From Galbibacter pacificus (lineage in GTDB: Bacteria; Bacteroidota; Bacteroidia; Flavobacteriales; Flavobacteriaceae), in contig NZ_JAPMUA010000004.1 of NCBI RefSeq assembly GCF_029603155.1, forward strand, positions 186,001 to 250,000: a DNA stretch of 64,000 nucleotides, given 5' to 3'. The translations under genes were made by a program, and so were the position numbers. Each line of letters begins with the position of its first letter. The first letter of the stretch is position 1. Below, one piece after another: positions 52,028 through 60,947 of the stretch. Below the pieces are notes generated by a model. The model did no database searches and was not told where the DNA came from. It worked only from the letters and a program-made list of their open reading frames with translations.

Positions 52028-54406
52028 ATGAGGGCATTTATAAAACAACTTCTTAGCGATATTGGCAAGTTATTATTTGTAAAGCATCGCATAAAAAGTA
52101 TTGCCGTTATAGTTTTGCTTGTATGCTATTATTTTTGCCTTCCAAAAGTACTTTTTACCGATTCCACATCTACGGTTATAGAAAGTGAAGATGGTCAATT
52201 ATTAGGTGCCAGAATTGCCGATGACGAGCAATGGCGCTTCCCGATAAGCGACACTCTGCCTGAAAAATTCAAACAATGCATTATACAGTTTGAAGATGGG
52301 TATTTTTACAGCCACCCCGGGTTTAATCCGGCATCTATTGCAAAAGCCCTGTATGCCAATATAAAGTCGGGAAAAATTGTACGTGGCGGAAGTACCCTTA
52401 CCCAACAAGTTATTAGGCTTTCCCGGGAAGGAAAACAGCGGACCTATTTTGAAAAATTCATTGAGTTGATACAAGCTACGCGCCTTGAAATAAAGTATAC
52501 AAAAGATGAAATTTTAAACCTCTATGCGGCACATGCCCCGTTTGGAGGAAATGTGGTAGGACTGGAAGTTGCTTCTTGGCGTTATTTTGGGGTGGCTCCA
52601 AGTAGGCTTTCCTGGGCAGAAAGTGCAACATTGGCCGTATTACCAAATGCCCCTTCATTAATTTATCCCGGAAAAAACAAAAAGCGGTTGCTTAAAAAAA
52701 GAAACCGGTTATTAGAAAAACTATACCAAGAAAATATTATAGACTCGTTAACGTTCCGCTTAGCTATTACGGAAGTACTTCCGCAAAAACCTTATCCTTT
52801 GCCCCAAGAAGCCCCGCATTTTTTACAATTCGCCTCCTCTAAATATAAAGGAAAAAAATTAAGGTCAAGCATCAATTATACGCTTCAAAAACAGGTAAAT
52901 AACATTGTAAAAAGGCATTACGAGGTGCTTAAACAAAACCAGGTATACAATATTGGCGTTTTGGTCCTTGATATAGAAACACGAAAAGTCCTTGCCTATG
53001 TTGGCAATGCCCCCACTACCAAAAGGCATCAAAAAGATGTAGATGTAATTCAGGCACCCCGTAGTACGGGAAGCATTTTAAAACCCTTTTTATATGCAGC
53101 CATGCTTGATAGCGGCGAATTATTGCCCAACACCTTGGTTGCCGACATACCTACACAAATTGCAGGTTACAGCCCAAAAAATTATAACGAACAGTATTCG
53201 GGGGCAGTGCAAGCAAAAAAAGCATTGGCAAAATCGCTCAATGTTCCCGCGGTTCGCCTTTTACAGGAATACGGATTGGATAAGTTTAGGGAGCAACTAT
53301 ATGCCTTTAAACAAAAAGACATTGACAAACCTGCCGATTATTATGGTCTATCCCTCATTCTGGGCGGGGCCGAAAGCAATTTGTGGGATTTGTGCAAGGC
53401 CTATGCCGGGATTGCTTCAACGGTAAACCATTATACCGGAACATCCAGTGAATATTATTCAAATGAATTTATAGAGCCAGTATTCCTTCAGCAAGGAAAA
53501 GCAGATTTTGGTACGCTTCAAATGGAAAAACCAATTTTTGATGCCGGCAGTTTTTTTTTAACCTTAAATGCCCTAAAAGAGGTAAACCGTCCCGAAGGCG
53601 ATGAAGCCTGGGAGTTTTTCGATTCTTCTAAAGAAATTGCATGGAAAACAGGCACCAGCTACGGAAACCGTGATGCATGGGCAATAGGAGTTACAAAAAA
53701 ATATGCGGTTGGTATTTGGGTTGGCAATGCCGATGGTGAGGGCAGGCCATTATTAACCGGCATCAACAGCGCAGCCCCTATTCTTTTTGACGTTTTTGAT
53801 ATTTTACCGCAAACCGCATGGTTTACAACCCCTTTTGATGCCTTAACAGAAGTAACCGTTTGCCAGAATAGCGGCTTTTTGGCCTCGCCCATCTGCCCAG
53901 CCAAAAAACTACAAGTGCCCAATTTTGGCACAAGGTTTAAGGTTTGCCCCTATCACCAACTGGTACATCTGGACCAACAAAGGCAATTTCGCGTGAACGC
54001 TTCTTGCTATCCCATGGAAAAAATGATTACAGAACCTTGGTTTAAACTTCCGCCGTTAATGGAATATTATTACAAAAACACCAACGCCAATTATAAAAGT
54101 CTGCCGCCCGTAAAATTTGGTTGCCAAAACAACGACGAAAATTTATTGGATTTTATATACCCAAAAAACCATAGCAAGATTGTACTTACCAAAAATTTTA
54201 AAGGAAAGACAAACGAACTTATTTGCAGGATTGCGCATCCAAAAAGCAATGCCATTGTATTTTGGTATTTAGACGAAACCTATATTGGGGAAACAAAAAC
54301 ATTTCACGAAGTGGCAATACTCCCTGCCCCCGGAAAACATACAATAACCGTTATAGACTCTTTTGGGAACGAAAAAAGCATTTCTATTGAAGTTGATAGA
54401 ACATAA
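52028..54406 (+). CDS. pbpC: Penicillin-binding protein 1C
   Basis: 792 residues. One membrane helix (SIAVIVLLVCYYFCL) is followed by a GT51 glycosyltransferase with EDGYFYSHPGFNP and RGGSTLTQQ, a transpeptidase domain with the serine in STGSILKPF, SLNVPAV and KTGTSYGNRDAW, and the C-terminal BiPBP_C domain (from about residue 700). The motif pattern is that of PBP1C. It makes or repairs peptidoglycan at the inner membrane. It is coupled to the alpha-2-macroglobulin gene. Confidence 0.96.
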   Translation: MRAFIKQLLSDIGKLLFVKHRIKSIAVIVLLVCYYFCLPKVLFTDSTSTVIESEDGQLLGARIADDEQWRFPISDTLPEKFKQCIIQFEDGYFYSHPGFNPASIAKALYANIKSGKIVRGGSTLTQQVIRLSREGKQRTYFEKFIELIQATRLEIKYTKDEILNLYAAHAPFGGNVVGLEVASWRYFGVAPSRLSWAESATLAVLPNAPSLIYPGKNKKRLLKKRNRLLEKLYQENIIDSLTFRLAITEVLPQKPYPLPQEAPHFLQFASSKYKGKKLRSSINYTLQKQVNNIVKRHYEVLKQNQVYNIGVLVLDIETRKVLAYVGNAPTTKRHQKDVDVIQAPRSTGSILKPFLYAAMLDSGELLPNTLVADIPTQIAGYSPKNYNEQYSGAVQAKKALAKSLNVPAVRLLQEYGLDKFREQLYAFKQKDIDKPADYYGLSLILGGAESNLWDLCKAYAGIASTVNHYTGTSSEYYSNEFIEPVFLQQGKADFGTLQMEKPIFDAGSFFLTLNALKEVNRPEGDEAWEFFDSSKEIAWKTGTSYGNRDAWAIGVTKKYAVGIWVGNADGEGRPLLTGINSAAPILFDVFDILPQTAWFTTPFDALTEVTVCQNSGFLASPICPAKKLQVPNFGTRFKVCPYHQLVHLDQQRQFRVNASCYPMEKMITEPWFKLPPLMEYYYKNTNANYKSLPPVKFGCQNNDENLLDFIYPKNHSKIVLTKNFKGKTNELICRIAHPKSNAIVFWYLDETYIGETKTFHEVAILPAPGKHTITVIDSFGNEKSISIEVDRT

Positions 54407-54484
54407 AAACTTTCTTTTGCACCACTTATCGAAACACGTTTAGTGCGCAAAAATTTGTAACTTTCATACCGTAAAAAACTGTAA

Positions 54485-56140
54485 ATGAAAGCTAAAAGCT
54501 TCTCCAATCTCGATAGAGATAAAATTGTTTCTACCATACAAAACACCACTTTCGACCTCATCGTTATTGGAGGCGGGATAACCGGAGCAGGCATATTGTT
54601 GGACGCTGCTTCCCGCGGACTTAAAACAGCATTGGTAGAAAAAGATGATTTTGCTTCTGGAACCAGCAGTAAATCTACCAAACTTATTCATGGCGGGTTA
54701 CGCTATTTAAAACAATTCGACTTTTGGCTGGTAAGGGAAGTAGGGACCGAACGTGCCGTTGTGCATAATTTGGCACCCCATTTGGTAATTCCCGAAAAAA
54801 TGCTGCTCCCGCTGGTAGAAAAAGGGTCTTATGGAAAATGGCTCACTTCCATCGGATTGAAAGTTTACGACATCCTCGCCCAAGTAGAGGACGACGACCA
54901 AAGAAAAATGCTCGATAAAAAAGAAGCACTGGCACTAGAACCCTTACTTCCCAAAAAAATACTTAAAGGCGCCGGTTATTATGCCGAATATAGAACAGAT
55001 GATGCACGGCTTACACTGGAAAACATTAAAACAGCGCTTCAATATAACTCAACCGCTATTAATTATACTAAAGTGGATGATTTTTTGTATGAAGATAAGC
55101 TTGTAAAAGGCGTTTGCGTAACCGATGCCATTAATGGCAAAAAATATAACATCCGTTCAAAATATGTCATCAATGCAACAGGCCCTTGGGTAGATGATAT
55201 ACGGTTAATGAATAACTCGAAAAAAGGAGATAGCTTGCATCTTACCAAGGGCATCCATTTGGTATTTCCATACGAAAAACTCCCCGTAAAGCAATCCATT
55301 TATTTCGATGTCCCCGACGGACGAATGATTTTTGCCATTCCCCGTGGAAAAATTACCTATGTGGGAACAACAGATACCAATTATACCGAAGACAAAAACG
55401 AAGTGTTTCCAGATATTGCCGATGCATTATACCTTATCGAAGCTGTAAACCATATGTTTCCAGAAATTAATTTAACCCTAAACGATATAGAATCGTCTTG
55501 GGCGGGGTTGCGGCCACTTATCCATGAGGATGGAAAATCGCCTTCTGAACTGTCCAGAAAAGACGAAATATTTGTATCCTCAACAGGTTTGGTCAGTATT
55601 GCCGGCGGAAAACTTACCGGATACCGAAAAATGGCAGAAAGGGCCGTTGATAAAATTGCCAAAAGAATTGAAGAAGACAGCAAACAAAAAATTAAAAAAT
55701 GTACTACCGACAGTATTTCCCTCTGCGGTGGCCCCTGGAAAAATTATACCGAAGTAACGCAATACAAAAAAATACTTGAAAAGCAACTTGCCAGCGATGG
55801 GTTTACAAAAAGCGATATAAATTACCTGGTTTCCATATACGGAAAACAATGCGGTGAAATTTTGGAATATTACCGTACTTTTTCAGATAATGACCCTTGG
55901 TTAAAAATGATAAAAGCCGAATTTATTTTTACCGCAAAACATGAGCTTTTACAAAATCCGCTGGATTTTTTTATCCGAAGGACCGGCCGTTTGTATTTTA
56001 ACATAGAAAGCGTAAAAACCTATTTGCCGGTAATTCTTGAAGAATATCAGCAACTTTTTAACGCAACTGATGAAACCATAAACAATTATAGAATTGAAAT
56101 TAACAACCTCATAAAAAAACATTCTATTGTGAGCAATTAA
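54485..56140 (+). CDS. glpD: FAD-dependent glycerol-3-phosphate dehydrogenase/oxidase
   Basis: 551 residues. The FAD-binding VIGGGITGAGILLDAASRG, SSKSTKLIHGGLRYLKQFD, the catalytic-area NATGPWVDDIRL, RGKITYVGTTDTNYT and ISVSSTGLVSIAGGKLTGYR-like segments (found near residues 360-380) are GlpD/GlpO signatures. The C-terminal helical domain is present (RRTGRLYFN). It oxidises glycerol-3-phosphate to dihydroxyacetone phosphate at the membrane. A stem-forming sequence (TTTTGC..GCAAAA, 54415-54452) precedes it and may end the pbpC transcript. The NAD(P)-linked enzyme GpsA is encoded facing it. Confidence 0.95.
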   Translation: MKAKSFSNLDRDKIVSTIQNTTFDLIVIGGGITGAGILLDAASRGLKTALVEKDDFASGTSSKSTKLIHGGLRYLKQFDFWLVREVGTERAVVHNLAPHLVIPEKMLLPLVEKGSYGKWLTSIGLKVYDILAQVEDDDQRKMLDKKEALALEPLLPKKILKGAGYYAEYRTDDARLTLENIKTALQYNSTAINYTKVDDFLYEDKLVKGVCVTDAINGKKYNIRSKYVINATGPWVDDIRLMNNSKKGDSLHLTKGIHLVFPYEKLPVKQSIYFDVPDGRMIFAIPRGKITYVGTTDTNYTEDKNEVFPDIADALYLIEAVNHMFPEINLTLNDIESSWAGLRPLIHEDGKSPSELSRKDEIFVSSTGLVSIAGGKLTGYRKMAERAVDKIAKRIEEDSKQKIKKCTTDSISLCGGPWKNYTEVTQYKKILEKQLASDGFTKSDINYLVSIYGKQCGEILEYYRTFSDNDPWLKMIKAEFIFTAKHELLQNPLDFFIRRTGRLYFNIESVKTYLPVILEEYQQLFNATDETINNYRIEINNLIKKHSIVSN

Positions 56141-56182
56141 TTATATATACGATGATTGTGGTGCATTTTAAAAAACTTCCAA

Positions 56183-56527
56183 ATGAAAAAATCTAAAGAA
56201 AATAGCGAACATTATTTTTGGGGAGAAAATTGTAGCGGATGGCATTTGGTAAAGTCCCAAAGTCTAAGTATAATTGAGGAATCCATGCCACCGAACACTC
56301 AGGAGAAAAAACATTATCATAATAATTCCCAGCAATTTTTTAGAATTTTAAGCGGAAAGGCAACCTTCGAAATAGAAAATGAAACAATAGAAGTACAAAA
56401 TGGAGAAGGAATACACATCCCCCCGAAAACAAAACACCGTATACGGAATGATCAATCAGAAAATTTAGCGTTTATAGTAATTTCTGAACCGACAACTCGT
56501 GGAGACAGATATGACATAGGTGAATAA
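56183..56527 (+). CDS. Small cupin-domain protein
   Basis: 114 residues from ATG 56183; a TTG frame from 56156 would add nine residues. One cupin_2 domain: the first motif KKHYHNNSQQFFRILSG, with two His and a Glu-like site replaced in part (Q in SQQFF), and the second GEGIHIPPKTKHRI with H. Metal binding is thus likely but atypical. It lies 42 bases after glpD on the same strand and just before a small truncated HTH gene. No enzyme activity can be named. Confidence 0.78.
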   Translation: MKKSKENSEHYFWGENCSGWHLVKSQSLSIIEESMPPNTQEKKHYHNNSQQFFRILSGKATFEIENETIEVQNGEGIHIPPKTKHRIRNDQSENLAFIVISEPTTRGDRYDIGE

Positions 56528-56572
56528 AAAAATACCGAAACAAGCTAAAATAGCATATTAACTCCTTCAAAA

Positions 56573-56752
56573 ATGCTGAAAGCTGCACGCAAAGAAGCGA
56601 AACTCACACAAGAACAATTGGTAGAAAGAGCAGGAACAAAAAAAAGTTACATTTCCAAACTTGAAAACGGAAAAGGAAACATCCAGCTTTCAATATTAAT
56701 CCGAATTTTTGAACAGGAATTGAACCGAAAAATCGGACTCACTTTTCTGTAA
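56573..56752 (+). pseudogene. Truncated XRE/HigA-type helix-turn-helix gene (59 residues)
   Basis: A frame of 59 codons from ATG 56573 to TAA 56750-56752 encodes MLKAARKEAKLTQEQL, followed by GTKKSYISKLENGKGNIQL and LNRKIGLTFL. This is the C-terminal helix-turn-helix half of HigA-like antitoxins, which normally carry an N-terminal part of about 30-40 residues; upstream of the ATG the frame hits a stop at 56546. Either a short functional XRE protein or a decayed antitoxin; no toxin gene is next to it. It sits between the cupin gene and gpsA. Confidence 0.65.
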
Positions 56753-56784
56753 TGTACAGGCTCCCCCCTATAAAGATTAGCATA

Positions 56785-57786
56785 TTAATCCAGCTTTTCG
56801 GTAAGTTTCAAAAAAGTTTTTTTTGGGTCTTTTCCTTCGTATAAAACAGCATGAACGGCATCGATTATGGGCGTTTTAGATTTTCGCTTTTGTTTAGATG
56901 TAATAATATGTGCACTTTTGGTAGCATAATACCCTTCTGCAACCATATTCATTTCCATCATGGCACTTTTTACGGTATAGCCTTTGCCTATCATGTTGCC
57001 AAACATTCTATTTCTGCTAAAAACCGAATACCCAGTTACCAAAAGATCCCCTAAATAAGCCGAATTGTTTATGTTACGCTTCATTTTATGGATACGTTTA
57101 ATAAACCGTTTCATTTCCCGTATGGCATTGCTCATTAAAAGCGCTTGAAAGTTATCGCCATAACCCAACCCATGGGCAATCCCCGCAGCAATGGCATAGA
57201 TATTTTTAAGTACCGCGGCATATTCGGTCCCTATAATATCATCGCTGATCTTTGTTTTGATGTAGGGCCCGGAAAGCCTATTGGCCATTTCCTTGGCCAC
57301 TTTCTCATCAGAAGAAGCTACGGTTAAGTACGAAAGCCTCTCCAGGGCAACCTCCTCGGCATGGCACGGCCCCGTAATAATACCAATATTATTAAACGGC
57401 ACATTGTACAGGTCGTGAAAATATTCACCGACTATTAATCCGCTTTCGGGAACAATCCCTTTAATTGCCGAAAATATAACTTTTCCCTCCAATGAGACCG
57501 ACAATTTGCTAAGCTCTTCATTTAAAAAAGCAGAAGGAATGGCAAAGATTAAATAATCTGCATATTCAACCGTGGCATTTATGGTATTGCTAAGCTTGAG
57601 CTTTTTAGTGTCAAACTCGACAGAGCTTAAGTAATTAGGATTGTGCTGTTGTTTTAAAATATGGTCTTTCACATACGAACTCCGCATGTACCAACCAACT
57701 TCATCCAGATTTTCACACAACATTTTAACGAGTGCCGTAGCCCAACTACCACCACCCAAAACAGCCACTTTTATAGTATTGTCCAT
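56785..57786 (-). CDS. gpsA: NAD(P)-dependent glycerol-3-phosphate dehydrogenase
   Basis: 333 residues from ATG 57786 (a TTG five codons earlier is unlikely). The dinucleotide motif VAVLGGGSWATALVK, the FAIPSAFL and SAIKGIVPESG segments, the active-site lysine in EYAAVLKNIYAIAAGI and the GDLLVTGYS motif give GpsA. It makes glycerol-3-phosphate for phospholipids from dihydroxyacetone phosphate. It is convergent with glpD, with the cupin and HTH genes in between. Confidence 0.95.
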   Translation of the reverse strand: MDNTIKVAVLGGGSWATALVKMLCENLDEVGWYMRSSYVKDHILKQQHNPNYLSSVEFDTKKLKLSNTINATVEYADYLIFAIPSAFLNEELSKLSVSLEGKVIFSAIKGIVPESGLIVGEYFHDLYNVPFNNIGIITGPCHAEEVALERLSYLTVASSDEKVAKEMANRLSGPYIKTKISDDIIGTEYAAVLKNIYAIAAGIAHGLGYGDNFQALLMSNAIREMKRFIKRIHKMKRNINNSAYLGDLLVTGYSVFSRNRMFGNMIGKGYTVKSAMMEMNMVAEGYYATKSAHIITSKQKRKSKTPIIDAVHAVLYEGKDPKKTFLKLTEKLD

Positions 57787-58186
57787 ACTTTTTGCATTCA
57801 ATTTGACGCCAAATGTAACTAATTTTTAAAACAAGATATTATTAATTAATTATCAATAAGTTACGATTTTGTTTTTTGATCCTGTATAAGGAACAAATGT
57901 ATAAACCCTGCTTTAACAATAGATTATGATTTAAAATACAATGAAGTACGGGAACTTTCCGTTATAGTGGTATAAAAATTAAGTTAGGTTAGTTGATTTT
58001 TTTGGTTGGTTATTTTGAAAAAACCGCTTTTTCATTTATTGGAAAAAGCGGTTTTTTATTTTTCTTCGGCAAAGAAATGCCCAAAAGGTATTTTCTTATA
58101 GTTTAATTAACGCATGCATCTTGTTTGAACATGAAAATTTTCGTAAATTCATAGCTATTAACTTTCCATTATAAAAAATAAAAACT
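57787..58186. other. 400-base intergenic region, no protein gene recognised
   Basis: Between gpsA and the LysM-BON gene lies AT-rich DNA with only very short reading frames. It holds a strong intrinsic terminator (58018-58057) with no annotated gene in front of it on the plus strand, which raises the possibility of a small RNA from about 57840 to 58060. No consensus -7 element is visible on the plus strand. Confidence 0.4.
58018..58057 (+). terminator. Strong 16-bp intrinsic terminator without an upstream gene
   Basis: Bases 58018-58033 and 58042-58057 are perfect complements over 16 bp (core ACCGCTTTTTC / GAAAAAGCGGT) with an 8-base loop and A and T tracts on the flanks. Both strands have T-rich ends, but gpsA is transcribed away from it, so nothing annotated terminates here. 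Confidence 0.85.
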
Positions 58187-58684
58187 ATGGGATTATTTTC
58201 ATTTATTAAAGATGCAGGGGCAAAAATCTTCGGGGGCAAAACTTCTGCGGAAGAAGCTGCGGAAGCCGCCGCAAATAAAGAAGCTGCCATTAAGGCTGCA
58301 AATGCAAAAGCAGCAGCGGGCCTTTCAGAAACCATAAACGACCTAGATTTAAAGGTTGAAAACCTTAATATTTCCATTACCGGGGATACCGCAACCGTAA
58401 CGGGAAGGGCCTATGACCAAAGCACGAAAGAAAAAGTAGTCCTTGTGGTAGGGAATAGTGCGGGAATTGCCGTTGTGGACGACCAGATGGAAGTTGAAAA
58501 CACAGAGCCCGAAGCACAATTCCATACCGTTGAAAGCGGGGATTCATTGAGTAAAATTGCCAAGAAGTTTTACGGGAACGCCATGAAGTATCCCGTTATT
58601 TTTGAAGCAAACAAACCAATGCTTACAGACCCTGATAAAATTTATCCCGGGCAAGTATTAAGAATTCCCCATATAGAAGGATAA
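58187..58684 (+). CDS. LysM-BON protein (potassium-binding Kbp/YgaU family)
   Basis: 165 residues. After an alanine-rich helical head (GLFSFIKDAGAKIFGGKT) comes a BON domain (LDLKVENLNISITGDTATVTGRA, about residues 47-105) and a C-terminal LysM domain (HTVESGDSLSKIAKKFYGN to YPGQVLRIP). This order is that of E. coli Kbp (YgaU), a cytoplasmic potassium sensor of about 150 residues. There is no signal peptide, which fits Kbp rather than a wall-binding LysM protein. It converges on nadD with 7 bases between the stops. Confidence 0.9.
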   Translation: MGLFSFIKDAGAKIFGGKTSAEEAAEAAANKEAAIKAANAKAAAGLSETINDLDLKVENLNISITGDTATVTGRAYDQSTKEKVVLVVGNSAGIAVVDDQMEVENTEPEAQFHTVESGDSLSKIAKKFYGNAMKYPVIFEANKPMLTDPDKIYPGQVLRIPHIEG

Positions 58685-58691
58685 AAACAGT

Positions 58692-59279
58692 CTATCTGTA
58701 AAAGTTCATTTGGTCTATATATTCCCATACTTTGGTGTTTAAAAGAGGCCTAATGTTCTTTCCATTGGCAATGGCATTACGAATAAAAGTGGATGATATC
58801 TCCATGATCGGGGCTTCCACTTTTTTTATTTTAGAATGGTTATCAAACTTGCTTTCTGGCTCGCCAACCTTATTAATTCTGGGATAAATATACATTTGGT
58901 AGCGCTCAAGAATTACATCGTAATTTTTCCATTTATGAAAGGTCCTCAAATTATCTTCGCCCATAATTAAGCAAAAGGCATAATCGGGATATTTTTCGTC
59001 TAAATAAGCAAGTGTGTTTACCGTATAATTGGGTTGCGGCAAACCAAATTCTATATCAGATGGTTTTAACTTATCGTAAGTTTCGGTTGCCCGGTATACC
59101 AGTTCAAACCTATGGTGATTGTCGAGCAGGGTATTTTTCTTTTTCAACGGGTTATGGGGCGTTACCAACAACCATACTTCGTCCAGGTCACTAAACTCTG
59201 CCATATGGTTGGCAATGGCCAAGTGCCCAACATGAATTGGGTTAAAAGTCCCAAAATATAGCCCCACCTTTTTTTGCAT
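58692..59279 (-). CDS. nadD: Nicotinate-nucleotide adenylyltransferase
   Basis: 195 residues. The nucleotidyltransferase signature GTFNPIHVGHLAIA (H-x-G-H) and the late motif SSTFIRNAIANGK identify NadD, which adenylates nicotinate mononucleotide in NAD synthesis. WLLVTPHNPLKKK and IMGEDNLRTFHKWK are also conserved. The start overlaps the stop of gmk (TAATG), so it is the second gene downstream in the yicC-gmk-nadD operon. Confidence 0.96.
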   Translation of the reverse strand: MQKKVGLYFGTFNPIHVGHLAIANHMAEFSDLDEVWLLVTPHNPLKKKNTLLDNHHRFELVYRATETYDKLKPSDIEFGLPQPNYTVNTLAYLDEKYPDYAFCLIMGEDNLRTFHKWKNYDVILERYQMYIYPRINKVGEPESKFDNHSKIKKVEAPIMEISSTFIRNAIANGKNIRPLLNTKVWEYIDQMNFYR

Positions 59280-59878
59280 TAATCCTTTTTATTTAGTCCT
59301 ATAAAATTAGCAACTAGTTTGTAAGCCTCTTGTTTTGCAGTATCCAGGTCGTAATTCTTGATAATTTCATCAAATTGTGGTGCCGTGGCCAATTCTACCG
59401 ATGCTTTTGCAATACGCATATTTATTTTATCGTCGCTTTCGGTTTTTCGCTTTTTAAGCCTTATTTTCAACTCGTCCACGCTTGGTGGTTTTACAAATAC
59501 AGCCAAGGTTTGTGCTGGGAATTTCCTTTTTATGCGTAAGCCACCCGCTACGTCAATATCAAAAATCACATTCTTTCCTTCGGCCCAGATACGTTCTACT
59601 TCACTTTTAAGTGTTCCGTAAAAATTATCCCTGTAGACTTCTTCCCATTCCAGAAAATCGTCGTTTTTTATATGGTCTTTAAATTCTCTGGCCGATAAAA
59701 AATAATAATTTTCCCCGTCTTTCTCCCCGCCCCTTGGTGCTCTTGACGTGGCCGAAATAGAAAATTTCAAATTCAGTTCTGGGTAATTAAGCAAATGCCT
59801 AACAATAGTGGTTTTTCCACTTCCGGAAGGAGCCGAAAAAATAATAAGTTTCCCTTCGTTGCCGGTTTTATCTTGCAT
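59279..59878 (-). CDS. gmk: Guanylate kinase
   Basis: 199 residues. P-loop APSGSGKTTIVRHLL (residues about 14-28), the GMP-binding SATSRAPRGGEKDGENYYF, and the lid region RLKKRKTESDDKINMR are all present, as in bacterial GMP kinases. It converts GMP to GDP in the cytoplasm. It lies 47 bases after yicC and overlaps nadD. Confidence 0.97.
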   Translation of the reverse strand: MQDKTGNEGKLIIFSAPSGSGKTTIVRHLLNYPELNLKFSISATSRAPRGGEKDGENYYFLSAREFKDHIKNDDFLEWEEVYRDNFYGTLKSEVERIWAEGKNVIFDIDVAGGLRIKRKFPAQTLAVFVKPPSVDELKIRLKKRKTESDDKINMRIAKASVELATAPQFDEIIKNYDLDTAKQEAYKLVANFIGLNKKD

Positions 59879-59925
59879 AGAATGTTTTTTGTTTTTTTAA
59901 TGAAAAAATACCTGTTAACTGTTTT

Positions 59926-60798
59926 TTACAACACATTGAGCATTTGCTCTTTTATTTTTTCCAACTCATCCTTCATTTGTACCACCAATTGTTGCATGGG
60001 GGCATAATTGGCCTTGGACCCAATGGTGTTAATCTCCCTTCCTATTTCCTGGCTTATAAACCCTAATTTTTTACCATTGGAATCTTTTGAGTCTATGGTC
60101 TGCAAAAAGTAGTCTAAGTGGTTTGCCAAGCGTACTTTTTCTTCGGTAATATCAAATTTTTCAAGATAATAAATCAACTCCTGCTCAAAACGGTTTTCAT
60201 CCACGTTCTCTTTTAAATCGGTAATTGCTTTTTCCAGGCGCTCCCTAACATGTGCCAAACGTTCGGGATCTATTTCTTCTACTTTTTTAAGCAGTGACAA
60301 GATACTTTCCACACGGACAATAAAGTCTTTTTCCAGCACGCCACCTTCATGAGAACGAAATGTGTTAATTTCTTTTAAGGCTTCCAGAAGCGCTTTTTTT
60401 ATTTCGTCATATTCTTCTTGGTCAATTTCATCGCGGTCTGCTTTTAGGGCATCCGGCATTCTAACGGCCATTTTTAACAATTCAATTTCATCTTTTTCGG
60501 TAAAAGACTCCGGGTTTACGTTTCTCAATTGCGCTATGTATTCTTTTACAACATTTACGTTTACTTGAGAATTGGACGACTCTCCCGTTATTTCAACATA
60601 CAGGCTAAAATCAATCTTGCCACGCACAAGGCTATTGGCAATGATGTTCCTAAGTTCTAACTCTTTTTCCCTGTATGACGAAGGGATTCTTGCATTAAGG
60701 TCCAGATTTTTACTGTTAAGCGATTTTAACTCTACGGTGATTTTTTTTGAAGGAAGCTGAATAACGTTCTTCCCAAAACCGGTCATTGATTGTATCAT
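59926..60798 (-). CDS. yicC: YicC/YloC-family endoribonuclease
   Basis: 290 residues. The conserved start MIQSMTGFGKN with KITVELKSLNSKNLDLN is the YicC N-terminal domain, and the C-terminal DUF1732 part contains NRFEQELIYYLEKFDITEEKVRL, HLDYFLQTI and GRKLGFISQEIGREINT-like elements (here GKKLGFISQEIGREINTIG). The protein is an RNase that acts on structured RNA in E. coli and related species. It is the first gene of the operon yicC-gmk-nadD. Confidence 0.95.
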   Translation of the reverse strand: MIQSMTGFGKNVIQLPSKKITVELKSLNSKNLDLNARIPSSYREKELELRNIIANSLVRGKIDFSLYVEITGESSNSQVNVNVVKEYIAQLRNVNPESFTEKDEIELLKMAVRMPDALKADRDEIDQEEYDEIKKALLEALKEINTFRSHEGGVLEKDFIVRVESILSLLKKVEEIDPERLAHVRERLEKAITDLKENVDENRFEQELIYYLEKFDITEEKVRLANHLDYFLQTIDSKDSNGKKLGFISQEIGREINTIGSKANYAPMQQLVVQMKDELEKIKEQMLNVL

Positions 60799-60902
60799 GT
60801 TTGTCTTTTATCGATAGGCAAAAGTACGAAATAGTATAAGTTTTAAAAACCCGAAAAACCTGATGTTCTGCAATATGGGCAACAACCCTGTTCAAAAACA
60901 AA

Positions 60903-60926
60903 AAAACCACGCTTTTGCGTGGTTTT
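60903..60926 (-). terminator. Intrinsic terminator of the YwqK-type gene
   Basis: AAAACCACGC and GCGTGGTTTT form a 10-bp stem with a 4-base loop; on the minus strand it ends in a run of T. It lies 21 bases after the stop codon at 60948. Confidence 0.85.
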
Positions 60927-60947
60927 AAATTAACTTAACCGTCAATG

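Noticed and set aside
56152..56196. 14-codon frame before the cupin gene
   Set aside because: Overlaps the cupin start in another frame, has no recognisable product and could occur by chance.
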